The notes: generated by a model from the sequence alone, not told the origin. A DNA stretch of 64,000 bases from Ophioderma brevispina (GCA_023653785.1 JAMKCH010049012.1:1-64000); one strand, 5' to 3'; shown: positions 24,460-36,164, numbered from the stretch's first letter. Numbers and translations are program-made.

Positions 24460-26278
24460 TAAACAGCAATAAAAGATCAGCTGACACATATTGTTAATTG
24501 ATCAATATCAACAAACACTGTTCCTGTAGAATTTAAGTCTGCTCGTGTCAGACCTCTTTTTAAGAAAAATAGTAGGTCTGAAGTGGGCAACTATAGGCCA
24601 GTTAGCCAAGTTCTTTGCATAACATCTAAAATCCTTGAAAAGGTTGTTTTTGTCCAAGTCGAGTCATACTTATGTGCAAATAATATTCTTTACAGTTACC
24701 AATCTGGCTTCAGGAATTCATTTTCCACATATACTTGTTTAACTCATCTTACAGATTAAATAAGAATCCAATGGTAATTACACTGGGTTAGTTTTATTAG
24801 ATCTACAAAAAGCTTTCGACACTGTCGACCATGACATACTCTGCAGGAAGCTGGAAGCCATGGGCATTGATTCAATTGAATGGTTTCGATCTTATTTGAG
24901 TGGTAGAAAGCAGATCGTTCATGTTAATAAGGTTGAATCTGATACCCTTCCAATCTCTTGCGGGGTCTCGCAGGGTAGCATTCTCGGGCCCCTTCTTTTT
25001 CTCTGTTATGTGAATGACATGGTCGTCAGTGTCGATTGCAAATTTCTACTTTATGCAGATGATAGTGCGCTTTTAGTCTCAGACCGAGACCCTCAGTGTG
25101 TTGCAGATAGACTCGGTAAAGAACTGGAGTCTTGTCGACAATAGCTTGTTGACAATAAGCTTTCCTTGCATCTTTGAAAAACCGAATGTGTTCTTTTTGG
25201 CTCAAAGAGAAAACTTAAGCAGGTTGATAATTTTTCAGTTACATGTGCAGGTAATATTATTTCATCAGCTAATTCAGCAAAGTATTTAGGAATTACACTG
25301 GAAGAGTCACTCTCAGGTGAAGCAATTGCTTGTGACATCCTCAAAAAGTTGGTGCTAGACTTGCATTTTTGTACAGGCATGTTCATCTTTTAAATGAAAA
25401 AAGTCGCAAAACTCTGAGCACTGCCCTTATTTTATGTTATTTCGATTATGCTTGTCTTTCATGGTACACACCCCTTTCCAAATATTACAAAAACAGGTTA
25501 CAAACAATGCAAAACAGGGTTTTCAGATTCATATTAAATTACGATCCCCGCAGTCACATTGGTCAAATAGAGCTGGAGAAGGTTGGTTTCTTGTCAGGTA
25601 AAGACAGGGTTAATTCAAATGAAAATGAATCATGTTTTAAAATTTTTCATGGTACCGCTCCAGATTATCTGAATTGCAATTGTACCCATACAACATCCAT
25701 TCACATATATAGTACCAGGGGTAGCCCATTTAATTCCATTGTCCCAAAGATCAAAGACCAAGATAATCAAACGTTTTATTATACAGGGATCCGTCATTGG
25801 AATTTTTTGCCTAGTTCCATCAAAGAAATTCATAATTTTTCAAACTAGCCATTAAGAAGTATCTTTCTGATCAAGCTAGGCTGGCTGAAGTTAACCCATG
25901 CACCACAATAGGTATTAGATCATTTTTGGCATCATGGTGTGCATGTTGGGTGTTCTTTCGTCTGTGTTGTTTTGTTCGTCCTGCCTGCTGCTGCTTCCCT
26001 CATTTTGTTTTGTATTCTTACATTAAGGACCCCAATGGAATTAAACCTTTTTAAAGGCTTTTGGGCTATCCTTGGTACTCCTGGTTTATTATTCATATCC
26101 CAAGCTGCAATAATTTTCCTGGTACCAGCATACAGTAGATTAATTTTAATATAATTTTATGTGCAATATGATGATCTCAATGTAATTTTACCATTCTATG
26201 TTTATTCTATGTGTGCAATTTCTGATGTTGTTTGAGTACTGAATAAAAATGTAATGAAAAATGAAATGAAATGAAATA
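24460..26278 (+). mobile_element. 5'-truncated non-LTR retrotransposon (LINE) with decayed RT
   Basis: The reverse transcriptase starts near 24530 in a frame with A-R-V-x-P-L-F-K-K, then N-Y-R-P-V-S. The segment 24860-25144 is an open stretch holding the G-V-S-Q-G-S-I-L-G-P box and the catalytic F-L-L-Y-A-D-D box. The C-terminal thumb and tail lie in 25369-25848, with H-G-T-A-P-D-Y and a later tryptophan motif near R-H-W-N-F-L-P. Stops and frameshifts separate the parts. The 3' end is an (aatga)n tail at 26241-26278, typical of target-primed insertion. There is no endonuclease, so it is 5'-truncated. By eye it belongs near CR1/L2/Crack-type elements. It ends only 48 bp from the 3' end of the receptor gene at 26326. 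Confidence 0.9.
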
Positions 26279-26325
26279 CTCCTATGTAAACCCAGCCTTA
26301 GGCAATCATGCAGGCTTAATCATAT

Positions 26326-27486
26326 CTAAGCCCATTGTTGTGAACTGCTTACAACTGACAGGCTCTGAGAATTTGGCGCATCAATGTTGTTTCGTTCTTC
26401 AACACCACGTGTACGGCAGGTCAAAGCTGATCGGAATGCGTGACGATAATGCGAACTGGTGATAACGAATATAACGGGATTAGCACACGAATTCAGAAGA
26501 ACGAGTAAACGACTGACTAGTAGTGTCATTGCATATTGAGAAGGGTTTAGGAAACCTTCTCCAGTGATGTGTCTCCTGATGTTATTGGTGTTAACAAGGC
26601 GATAGGGAGCTTGACAGATAAAGAATACTGTGCCGTTAATAATCAAAATACGTGCAACCTGTTTACGAATTTGAAACGTCGATAACTTACAAGACGTCGA
26701 ATTCTTAGATATTGTTCCAAGCCTACGACTACTCCCTAATGTATAAATGATACTAGCGTACATGACTACATTCAGTGCAATAGCTAAAAAGTGCGGCACT
26801 ATTTGGACCATCTCACTTAAAACGAATACGTCGCTGTGAATTGTTTCGCAAAATCGAACTATCAGTGGAAGACTGGAAAATTGTTTCTCATCTGGCCAAA
26901 TAACGCACGCCCTTTCAATTCCGGCATATCGTGGAACAACCAAAGCCGCCAGTGCCATCCCTATGAACCATGAAGCTAGTATTACCTTGATAGTACGTCT
27001 TTTGTCTTTAATGGCACGGTATTTCACCGGGTGACATATAGCAAAGTATCTTTCCGCAGTAACACAAGTTAGAAGCAGTAAAGAAGCGAAGTATACAATA
27101 AAGATTATTGTCCAGTGTCCCGTGCATCCGAAACTAGAATGAAAGAATACGGCACCTTTCATTGGAGTGAGAAAATATGTTACGAGATAAGTTACACCAA
27201 CGTAGGCCGCAAATGTAAGATCAGCGACTGCAACATTGACTAGGTAAACGTTAGTAGTAGTACGCATAGACCGAACACGAATAAAGGCAATGATGAAAAC
27301 CAAATTACTCACAATTGCAGTGATCATGATGATAGGCAAAAATACTTTAATAAAAATATGATCAATTCCCGACCAAGTTTGTTTGGTCGCTGCTTCTTCA
27401 TCAGATAGATTAATTTTCGGGTATGTTTGGCATTCGTCTGGTAGATTGCGTTGTTCCATTTTACAACTCTGTCTTTGCGTTGTCAA
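26326..27486 (-). CDS. Intronless rhodopsin-family (class A) GPCR
   Basis: This 386-aa seven-helix plasma-membrane receptor is predicted to couple to G proteins. One sequon is at N26 in the extracellular N-terminus. TM1 has N61 and TM2 has D89. Cysteines C121 and C194 can pair. TM3 ends in a canonical E145-R146-Y147. The third intracellular loop is short and basic. TM6 has F-I-C-Q-A-P-Y-R at 289-296, again without the usual tryptophan. TM7 has N336-P-V-I-F340 where most receptors have NPxxY. A second in-frame Met at residue 10 is an alternative start. The ORF has no lesion. The pseudogene at 38473-39667 is its closest relative, including matching 5' and 3' flanks. The protein resembles a peptide receptor; the ligand is unknown. 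A LINE inserted 48 bp beyond its stop. Confidence 0.93.
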   Translation of the reverse strand: MTTQRQSCKMEQRNLPDECQTYPKINLSDEEAATKQTWSGIDHIFIKVFLPIIMITAIVSNLVFIIAFIRVRSMRTTTNVYLVNVAVADLTFAAYVGVTYLVTYFLTPMKGAVFFHSSFGCTGHWTIIFIVYFASLLLLTCVTAERYFAICHPVKYRAIKDKRRTIKVILASWFIGMALAALVVPRYAGIERACVIWPDEKQFSSLPLIVRFCETIHSDVFVLSEMVQIVPHFLAIALNVVMYASIIYTLGSSRRLGTISKNSTSCKLSTFQIRKQVARILIINGTVFFICQAPYRLVNTNNIRRHITGEGFLNPSQYAMTLLVSRLLVLLNSCANPVIFVITSSHYRHAFRSALTCRTRGVEERNNIDAPNSQSLSVVSSSQQWA

Positions 27487-27790
27487 GGACCGCTGCAGAC
27501 GGAAGCATACGCATATAGAGAATTGGATATAGCTTTCAGTTCAATCAGATGACGGATTTTAATTTAGGTTTCGTTCTGTAAAATGCATTAAAATAGAGTC
27601 CATTGTCTCTGCCGCAGATTTGTTTCTTTGTTTGAGAACAAAGTACTTACAATACCATTGCAGTCAAACCTTTGCTATTTCTAGACATTGTGCGATGAGC
27701 AATTAAGCTGATGACGTTGCCTATACGCACAGAGCAGACGCGGCAGACACCTGTTGGATTTTCATCCAGTTACAACCATGTCATTCTCAA
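27487..27790 (-). other. 5' flank of the 26326 GPCR, shared with its pseudogene
   Basis: This stretch can be aligned by eye with 39668-39985, upstream of the dead copy. Shared boxes include ctttgcta, a gacgttgc box and cagacgc followed by gcagacacct and ttgg. The duplication therefore carried upstream DNA. Promoter function is possible but is not shown by the sequence. Confidence 0.55.
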
Positions 27791-27836
27791 CCGTTGAATA
27801 TTCCGATTCCGCTATAAATACACGGCCAGATTGAAG

Positions 27837-28050
27837 AGGAGGTAGTGTTGTTCCCACAATGCATTTCTTCCCATACAATTTCTGCACTGGTTGTCACATG
27901 AGTTTATAGTGACAAAAAGTTCTTGAATGAATAGAACTCATCCCAATCTTGTAATTTCAGTACTTTTGGTTACTATATATCAACTCATGTGACACCAGTA
28001 CGAAAATTGCATTGGAAAAATCACATTGTGGGAAGGACACCCTACCTCCT
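27837..28050. repeat. Palindromic MITE-like element (~214 bp)
   Basis: The left end aggaggtagtgttgttccca and the right end ending gacaccctacctcct are inverted repeats. Inverted homology runs inwards about 70 bp to an aactcatgtgac box. The loop is non-coding. No target-site duplication could be fixed. Confidence 0.8.
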
Positions 28051-28135
28051 TTTGCCGGATTCTTAATCGCGTGGTAGCCTATACGGCAGCTACGCCGTGT
28101 CTACCGCGGCAGCTACTGGAGTACACACTGGTCTA

Positions 28136-29569
28136 CAGTGTGAGTCAAAAAACCCCTACATTCAGAATAAAAATAATTAAAATAGTTAAAGACTTAACTT
28201 TTTGCTGAAATGTATGCTTTGGTTACAAAGGGGGATAAACAGGCTTTCAGAAAACATTTATTTGATGTCATTTGGACTTTGGAGGAAGAAGTTATGCCTA
28301 TTTTGCTGAGCGACTTAAAAATCAAGTTTAGCCGATTTTGAGCCAAATGAAGATGCATCATTTACATACAGTAACATGGTCTTCAGCAGTGATTTGAGTA
28401 AAACATTTAACACCACATTATTGCTAAACAATAGAAGGTGGGAGAATGATTGAAGGATTATAAAAATAATATCCCGGAGATTACAAAAGAAAATGCTGAG
28501 TGAAAAAAATGTTCAATTTCCCAAATAAGAAAGTCAAGATAGCTGGTGTAGGACAACAGTTTCAGCAAGATTTCATGGTTTTAACCTACAACAAAACTTG
28601 GGAGCCAAAGTGAAACCATAGAAGGCTTTGTATTCCGCTTGAAAAACATTACGATATAGAATTTAAAGGTGCATTTCGTGATTTCAGCACCTCCTGTTTT
28701 ATTCATTGATCACTAGATATCCTTGAGAAAAGCTTATTCACAAAATTTGAGCTGATCCCAATCTCGCGATTTTGTGTTATGAGCAATTGTTCGTTTCCCA
28801 TGATCCCATAGGCTACTGTGCTGTAATTTCTGTCCATTTACAGACAGAAAATACAAAATTGCGAATTTCTTACAAATGCGACCGAATTTGCACGTAAGAT
28901 TCGGTACACATGGATTACTAAGGCTAACGGTCAAGATGATATAACAATCTCAACATTTTAGGTAAGTCGGTGGGACGAGGCTGTGGATCACGAAATGCCC
29001 CTTTAAGTTTTAATTCCAATTTATTTACAGAAAACTTCGGCTTTAGTTCTTCTCGCAATTTATGGACATTGAGTATACTGTATTTTGCAAAATAATTAAC
29101 CTTATCTCTGAGCAGTTTCATTATGTTCATGAACTGAGACATTGATATTGTGATTTTCAATAACTGACTCTTTATGATTGAAAAATGGTAATTTAATTTG
29201 TTGAAGATATTTTACTTATAATTATGTTGCACAATATACCGTTTTATTCAAACTGATATCTTTTTGTCGAGAAGAAATCGATACATTATGAAATTGCATG
29301 TGTGAATTGCCTTTGTTATAATATGTTATGGTACACGTCGGTGTCAGTCTCTCCGCATTGTATGGCTAAAATCGGCCAAACAGAATTTTTAGGTATCTCC
29401 GCAAAATTGACATAGTTTCTGATCCCAAAGTCTGAAAGACACCAAATAAAAATCTTCTGATAGCCTATTTATCCCTGTGAACACCCAAAACGAACATTCA
29501 AGCAAAAATAACGTTTAACCTTAGAAGAAAAACTCTTTCCTGAATGTAGGGTTTTATTGACTCACACTG
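28136..29569. mobile_element. TIR element, gtgtgagtca family, copy 2 (inverted)
   Basis: The ends are cagtgtgagtcaaaaaaccc at the left and ttgactcacactg at the right. Each end is followed inwards by a ctacattcag box or its complement. The interior is the reverse complement of the copy at 23227-24298. A second, palindromic element (28663-29006) is inserted within it. No transposase is present. The two copies flank the LINE and the intact receptor gene in inverted orientation. Confidence 0.87.
28663..29006. mobile_element. Nested TTAA-flanked element, aaaggtgcatttcgtgat TIR
   Basis: The left end reads ttaaaggtgcatttcgtgat and the right end atcacgaaatgcccctttaa. These are inverted repeats of about 18 bp bounded by TTAA on both sides. 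The uninterrupted relative at 23227-24298 has a ttttaagtttt sequence at the corresponding place, which identifies this as an insertion into a TTAA target. The short overlapping minus-strand frames inside have no known motifs. Confidence 0.85.
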
Positions 29570-29736
29570 TTGCGATACAGTAGCTACTAGATAGGGTTTC
29601 CAAAGTACACAGTTATTAATTAGACATACAGTGATGTAGAACCTACCCTAATGTCTACTCTGTAGTTGCCCACTAGGTGGAGAGAAGATAGATATGGTAT
29701 AGACAGTCCCGGAGTAGACGCGCAGCTACTTCGTAT

Positions 29737-30770
29737 CGGGGGGGGGGGGGGGCACTTGTATTCCAAGGTGGGTATCATGCTTGTGTATGGCCTCCCAAAA
29801 GGTACCCTAAGCGCGTATTTCACTTAGCAAGAAAAACACCCTAAGCACGTATTTCGATTGAATTTGATACCCTAAACAAGTACTTTGGCTTTGATTTTGC
29901 TACCCTTAACAAGGGATTTGGTTTAATTTTGAGACCCTAAACAAGTAATTTGCATGACAGTTTAAAAATACACCCTAAACAAGTATCTTGACATCGTTTT
30001 ACTACCCTAAACGGGTACGTTTATGAAATGCGCCTTTAACCATACACTGAACAGGCTATACATATTTACACGTGATGGCATTGGTTTTCGTGTATTTTAT
30101 TTCACTCTTATGTGTAAAAGCATCAATTTACGCATTATCTATGGCCTCATAAGCTTCAAATTTAAATCCATTACATTTAAATTTAAAATCTTTAAAGTTG
30201 TCCCTATTTTGGAATGGGTCTTGTCGGATGTCGTAATTGACAGTTTTTTTTTTCCTGCAAATTCAGCCATTTCATTGAACTAAAATCCGGAATAAAAATT
30301 CATAACCTTATTTTGATTGCCATATATTAGAGACAGGCCCTAATTCCGGTTTCTGTACGCATATACTTGTAACGATCAGTCATAGTGTAGATTAACACGC
30401 GAAAATGAAATGAAACTCCTATTATTATAAAGGCTATATGTGTAGGAGACGGCGACAACGGCGAAAATAAGCTAAAATAAGGTTGAAAACGCTTAAAATT
30501 ACTCGGGGAATCTACCATGTAAAATCAGGAGAAAATCGAAAAAAAAACACTATTTCCAGCATTTAATGTGATTTTACAAGTATTCAAAATAGCACACCCT
30601 AAACACGTATTTTTGGTCGTGAAAAGCATATCCTAATTTGGAATTTTTGATGATTTTGATACCCTAAACAATGTACGCGCGTACATTGCTTGATCTCAAA
30701 AACGACCCCTAATTACGCATTTTTGTACACGAGCATGATATCCACCTTGGAATACAAGTGGCCCTCCGGG
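29737..30770. mobile_element. Foldback element carrying a ~32-bp minisatellite, copy 1
   Basis: The terminal inverted repeats are g-run + cacttgtattccaaggtgg at the left and the complement at 30739-30761. The target-site duplication is cttcgtat (or 9 bp with a following c) at 29729-29736 and 30771-30778. Between the ends lie at least seven tandem units of 31-37 bp, each beginning accctaaacaagtattt or a close variant (29785-30030), and further units at 30590-30720. A perfect 20-bp palindrome, caatgtacgcgcgtacattg, lies at 30669-30688. There is no coding potential. Copy 2 at 58984-59427 has the same ends, units and palindrome. Confidence 0.9.
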
Positions 30771-31639
30771 CTTCGTATCTACCCTGCTGTTACCTGGCTG
30801 TTGCGTACGCCGCCATCTTGATAGTAGACCAATTGAAGGCGCTATACATTCGTTCTCCATTTAGCATTTGTTGATCATTTTGTGAGGAAGATCATCACGA
30901 AATTCGAACCGGGCATCATAAATCACCTCATATTTCTGTTCGTAAAGCAATCCCCAACTCCATCAACCATACATTATCTAATATAATTATAGTGACGTGC
31001 GTCAATTTAACGCAAGTGCAGCAATCTACCAGGACGCATAAGGGAAAAAAGGCTCGTGAAACTCTGTCTGCTCATACCGCTGGAAATCAGGATTTGGGAG
31101 GTGAGCAATAAAGCCACTATCATTTTTTTTTCCAAATTCAAAATGCCCATTTTGTCTCTAAATTGCTAGTGTTAGGTCATATCAACGCCTTATATTACTT
31201 TTCTTTGTGAAAAACAGACACTTAGGCATTTTAAAGCGGTCTTGAAGATGCCATTCATGACTGTTTCTGGGCCTTAAAAAAGTCGGATCCCGACTTTATT
31301 ATTAAACAAAGCATAAAAATCATAATATCTCGACAAATACGGTGTACTAAGCTTAGCCACTTACAGGGGTCTTTTCTACAGCAATTTCCAATACAACAGT
31401 GCCAAAAAGTGAACTTTGATGAAAAATAGGGGCGCGATTTGTTTACATCGTGAAGAAATCGCTGATAGTGGCTTTAACAGCATTATTAAAGCAAGATTTA
31501 CTGCAGCCCTAGATTCTCAAGGGACAGACACTTGCTATTAAATTAAATGACCTGTCAAATTTCCATCAATAAAAAAACTGAATGAGATGGATTTTGTAAG
31601 TATTATGATTTTTTAATTATTGAACTTCATTCAAAATAG

Positions 31640-32590
31640 GGAACTTTCTCAGTGACATAATCTATCAAGAATATTGTGCCTGGAGAATATTCTCATGAGT
31701 TCAGTTGAAATGTCATGTACAATGACATGTATTTGGAAATGTACAAAGGGCACAAAAAAACTGGCCATTTGGACATTCCAAATCAATCGGACATAAAGCA
31801 GTTGCATTTGCAAGGTTTCAATTCCAATTTCAATTCTTTGAATTCCTGTCACTGACAAAACTAAGTTTCTTCAATTTGGTGCGATGTATCGACCCACACC
31901 ATCTACTACCAATGGCCTTCTACACCCCAGTTCTTGACTGAGTTCGAGCAATTTCTTGATAACATTTTGTACTATTCCTGGCCAGTTTTGTTAATGAGTC
32001 ACAATCTCTAATGTCCCTGTTAAGATTATTCCATATGTGAGGAGCAACAAAAGAGAAAGTCCGGCTTTGACCCACTTTGAGTCCTTTGATAGGTGCGAGT
32101 TTTGCAAGACGTGTGCTATCTGACGCCGATCGAAGAATTGCACGTGCTGGTCGATAGAGAGAGTGAGAGAGAGAGAGAGAGAAGACATAAGATAGTCAGG
32201 TGCAGTTCCAGAGAGACACTTAAAAACAAATATAAGAGTCTTGAACGTTATGCTCTCTCTAATCGGCAACCAGTGTAGTTATCGTAGACAAGGAGTTGCA
32301 TGGTCAAATTTTCCGACACAGCAGATCAGCTTAGCAGCCCAGTTCTGCACACGCACGCGCTGCAAACGTTAAAGATATTTGATGTTGGAACCTATGAGAA
32401 GCACGTTGCGATAGTCGAGTCTTGATAAAATGATGCTACGAACAATCAAGTGACAGGGATCAAAGTCAAGAAATTTGCGGATGCGGGTTAGATTTCTTAG
32501 ATGAAAGTTCAAGTTGCTACATAATGATGCAATATGGATGGACATTGTCATAGAAGTGTAAAACATAACTCTCAAGTTAGAAGGGTGAAT
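31640..32590 (-). mobile_element. 3' fragment of a CR1/L2-like LINE
   Basis: The minus-strand frame 32369-32575 carries L-R-N-L-T-R-I-R-K-F-L and S-R-L-D-Y-R-N, and 31991-32269 carries I-T-F-K, F-K-C-L-S-G-T-A-P-D-Y-L and a degraded tryptophan box. These are landmarks of the region downstream of the reverse transcriptase palm in CR1/L2 elements. The catalytic palm is absent, so the copy is 5'-truncated. Frameshifts and a (ga)n expansion at 32159-32183 interrupt it. Confidence 0.82.
32159..32183. repeat. (ga)n microsatellite
   Basis: Roughly ten ga units with one interruption lie inside the LINE fragment. Confidence 0.85.
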
Positions 32591-33083
32591 TACTTTGTAT
32601 TTTGATCATCACATAGTGGTGTGCTCTGTTCGGTATGTGAATTGTAATGGCATGTGCAAAGTATTGCTGTTATTCCTGTAAAGACTTAGATCATTATTAG
32701 CATATATGTGCCCAGATACGTCCGTAAAACGTAGACATTATAAGTTATGTAAATTAAATACAGGATATTGAAAACGTCCATTTCTTTGTAAAGAAAATAA
32801 TCATATTGCAGTTTACCACTTACACACTAAAAAACAACGTGGTCATTTTGGGTGGTAAGGAATCAACTATGCACACTACTCCGAAATAGTGGTCAAATTT
32901 TGACCACGAAAAGGGTCAATTTTGACGATTGGGGGAGGCGGCGGGAGGGGGAAAGCACTAATTGCTCACAAGTTTCATACCAGTAGATTGTTATGGTCGT
33001 CTTCATTCCCTTGATAGCAAAATAAGTACCACCATACCTAGTATGTCATCACAATAGCGTGATAAAGTGCGTGAGTTGGCAAA

Positions 33084-33396
33084 CGTTTAAATCAAACATT
33101 TAAACGTTTGACACATGTGGTGCATGTGGATCAGCGTCGCCTCATAAGTTTAAGGCTGAGGGTTCGATCCCCGCTGTCACCAATGTGTTGTGCACGTGGG
33201 CAAGGCACTTTACCTCGCTTGCCTCTCTCCACACAGGAGTATAAATGGTACACCGGCATACAGGCTGGAATGCAAAACAGACTCGCTGTGCGGGATGAGT
33301 GGCGAACCCCCACAGCAACATTATATGAGGCAGTCTGGCCCAAACGCCAATGACAGAGAGATGGGCACTCCGCCTGTGGGCGCACCATTTGCATTT
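33084..33396 (+). mobile_element. tRNA-derived SINE, copy 2, with 8-bp TSD
   Basis: It has the same head and body as copy 1. The flanking 8-bp duplication ttggcaaa lies at 33076-33083 and 33397-33404. The homologous site in duplication copy B (36443-36450) has a single ttggcaaa and no SINE, which confirms the ends. The first 28 bases, before cacatgtggtg, form an extra imperfect palindrome (cgtttaaatcaaacatttaa onward) not seen in the other copies. Confidence 0.92.
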
Positions 33397-34564
33397 TTGG
33401 CAAAATTGTAAAATTTCCACAGACACACGGTGAATATATAATAAGTGAAAATCTTATTTTGCTCTTAATTATAGTAAATGACTAGTTTTATATATATAAA
33501 AAAAAGTTTTAGAGCTTTTCTCTGCAAAATATTTTCAAAACTGACTATATAATTATTTTTGGATGGCAACCAGCCCCATTCATCGACTTTGACAGTATAC
33601 CCTAACCCCGTTGAAGGTGCTATGTTCACATTTGTTAGCTAAAATAACCCGGAAGGGTGTGAAAACAATTACCTGGGAGCTATTTACGAAAGCGTTTTTA
33701 CGCACGTGAGGAAAGGGTATCCACCCCAGGTAAGTCAAGGGTTAACCCATGTTGTTCCCTGGTTAACCCTAGTCTTACCAATCCTTTTTTGAAACACGGT
33801 TTACCACGCCCTTCGGGTGTTCGTTATACAGCACCCAATGCTTAGTTATAGCCCTCTTCTTTCCATTTGTACCCAAATATATACATACCTAAAACGGCGT
33901 CACAATGACGTCATAAGTCCGCGAGTCGGCAAAATTGCCAACTTTCACATGCACACACCGCATTATAGGCGAAAATCTAATTTTCCACCAAAAGTTGGAA
34001 TATCGGATTTTCATGCTTTTTCGGCACATGACTAGATTCATATGAACAGTTTTATAGCCACACTGCATGTGCACAGTAGGTTGAAAATGTGCCGTTCAAT
34101 TATTTTTGGGCGGCAGCCATCCTCCCACTCCACCCTTCGACTTCGATGGCATATCCTAAAACCGGAGAAAGTGTTACCCTCGCATTTCTTTCGGCTAAAA
34201 TGACAGAGAATGATGCGTAAAAAAATTACCTGCAAGCTTTTTACGAAAGCTTTTAACGTTTATGGGCACAGGAGGAAAGTTCACTGGTAAGGCGAGGGTT
34301 AACGGTTAAGAAATCAAAGTTATAATACTATGCCATATACGTTGCGACCACGTGTCTTGGAGTCCACAACGTCGCCACGTAAAAACTATGATTAAATAGC
34401 AACCTTATATTTACGTTTTCAACAGGAAACATTACGTCGCCCGTCTCTTAAACTCGATCTAAGTGACGTGACCAAAACATGCGAGCTCTTCAACTCAACT
34501 TTGTAATATTATGATGGCAAATTAATAATTCTGCCTTACGGCTAAACACTAGTTGGGGAGTTTC

Positions 34565-35192
34565 CGTAACCTGACCCATCTGACACACTCTTTTCTGACA
34601 CACTTATGAATTCGGAAACCCTTCACGGAATAAAGCACATGTTTATTCCGTTAAAGAGACACTGGAACATTTGGAAAATAGTGCGCCCTCTAGATTTTCA
34701 AAATTGATATTTTTTGCATGGTTATAAAGCTTTTGTATACATTAGCCCTCTCTTGAAATTATTAAGCCCAATTCAGCGCGCTTATGGGTAAACAAAACGA
34801 TTTATAATTAATGTCGCCGGCGTGTAACACAAGAAAACACACGCTAGAGTTGATTCTCACGGCGTGCACCTTGTTTGACCGGTGTGCGACCTTCTTGGTT
34901 TTAATATCAATGAGTCTATGATATTCATGTAATAGACACATTTGTTGATTAAAGTTACAGCAAATTTAACTTAAAAGTTGAGTCTACAAATTACTTGGAT
35001 TTGTCTTGCCTCTCTTATGATGTCCTCTCTGCTTTTGGGTATGTTATTTTTATGTGTAAAATATCTCTCTATTCTTCCAATGGCCTAGACTATCATTTGC
35101 GCGATCAATCAAATTGAAGAAATTTATATTTTCTGAAAATGTGCCAGTGCCGCTTAATTAAGGTTTCCAAATTCAATAAGTGTGTCAGAAAA
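34565..35192. repeat. Palindromic element P1, split by a nested insertion
   Basis: The left arm (to 34650) contains ctgacacacttat, gaattcggaaaccct and the loop box cggaataaag. The right arm (35157-35192) is the complement: aggtttccaaattcaataag followed by tgtgtcag. A 506-bp TTAA element sits between them at the loop edge. The loop box is shared with P2 (37113-37250) and P3 (37493-37645), but the arm sequence is its own. The outer right arm appears to be lost. Confidence 0.75.
34651..35156. mobile_element. Non-autonomous TIR element, TTAA-type, copy 2 (nested)
   Basis: It has the same ends (gacactggaacattt, complement of aaatgtgccagtgc) and interior as 16235-16768, allowing for many small indels. 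Removing it restores ccg-TTAA-ggtttcc, which completes the palindrome P1; TTAA is therefore the target. Coding potential is absent. Confidence 0.87.
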
Positions 35193-35399
35193 AAGTAATA
35201 TCTATGCATCGCTTAGTTAGCTAATATAAGTCTGAATAGGTGTTTTGAATAGGTTAACTGATACAATAAATCGATTTATCGGCATGTTTACTGTTGTACC
35301 ATTCCACATTTTCCTCTTTTTGAGCAATGCTTGTATTGGAAATGTCCGTCCAATAGGTTAAGTCAGAATGATTTTATTCGTTTCCATATTTGAGTGGAT

Positions 35400-35645
35400 G
35401 CACGCTTAATAATATCTAAGTCCAGAGTTGTGAACTGCTATACGAATTGGTTCTGGTGATTTCGCGTCATGTATTGGGCTCTTTATTACCAGCTTACAGA
35501 CAAGACATGCCGATCGAAATGCATGACGGTAATGCGAACTGGTGATAATGATATAAAGGGATTAGCACACGAATTCAGAAGAATGAGTAAACGGCTCTGA
35601 CTAGTAGTGTCATTGCATATTGAGAAGGGTTAGGAAACCTTAAAG
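35400..35645 (-). pseudogene. C-terminal fragment of a class A GPCR
   Basis: This matches the 3' part of the pseudogene at 38473-39667 at the DNA level: TM7, the helix-8 region, the C-tail and the 3' flank. It carries small indels that break the frame. The match stops abruptly near 35642, at the right edge of duplication copy A, so only about the last 60 codons were duplicated or kept. Confidence 0.85.
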
Positions 35646-35689
35646 TCTAATATGCGCTCGGAATTATTAAAATGATCTTAACGCCTAAT

Positions 35690-35985
35690 TACACTGTGGC
35701 CAATGGTTGTGCACTGGGCTGAGGCCACTTTACCTCAACTTGCTTCTTTCACCAAGCGTAGATATTCGGGTTGGCGGTAGATGTTATGGGGGATATTACA
35801 ATCTAAGTGCTGATAGGCATGTGCGCTTGGCCGGCTGCGGCCTAGGTGAGCGAATGATTGTTGACGATTTCCTGAAGGCAGCGTAATAATAATAGGCAAC
35901 AGGCATTTGTATCCTGTGGAAAAGGCGCTATATAAAGTCGGTATTCTTATTATATATTATTATTATTATTACACAACACACCATT
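35690..35985 (+). mobile_element. SINE-like element with gcgctatataaa 3' end
   Basis: A segment containing gtgcactgggctgaggccac and cactttacctcaacttgctt resembles the tRNA-SINE body. It then ends in ggcgctatataaagtcggta followed by an att/tta microsatellite. Ends of the type gcgctataTAAA plus tri- or tetranucleotide tails are typical of several metazoan SINE/LINE pairs. The 5' boundary is uncertain. Confidence 0.55.
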
Positions 35986-36164
35986 AAACACGTCTTAAAA
36001 ATTGGAAAATTAAAAAAACAAAAAAACTAAAAAATCAATAAAATAATTTTTCAACATTTGCAACGTTCCCTTTACATTTTATTACCTTTTGACTGTTTTA
36101 TCTTGTATATGTAAAAATAAACGTTGAGTGTAGATTCTCAGATACCATCCCTAAAACGTTAAGA

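Larger units (their letters stand above)
32715..35645. repeat. Segmental duplication, copy A
   Basis: This segment aligns in the same orientation with 36185-38710. Shared landmarks are aaattaaatacagg plus cccatttctttgtaaag, a g-rich tract plus gaaagcact, gatagcaaaataagtacca, catcgactttgacagtata, cacggtttacca plus gggtgttcgttatacagcac, tgacgtcataag, ttggaatatcggattttcat and a GPCR 3' end. Copy A alone has the SINE at 33084-33396 and the nested TTAA element at 34651. Within it, two diverged units of roughly 700 bp are in tandem, each containing a ggcaaaattg box and a tacgaaagc box. Confidence 0.85.

Noticed and set aside
29785..30030. Interstitial telomere repeats, because units contain ccctaaa
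   Set aside because: The period is about 32 bp, not 6, and the array lies inside a TIR element with a target-site duplication.
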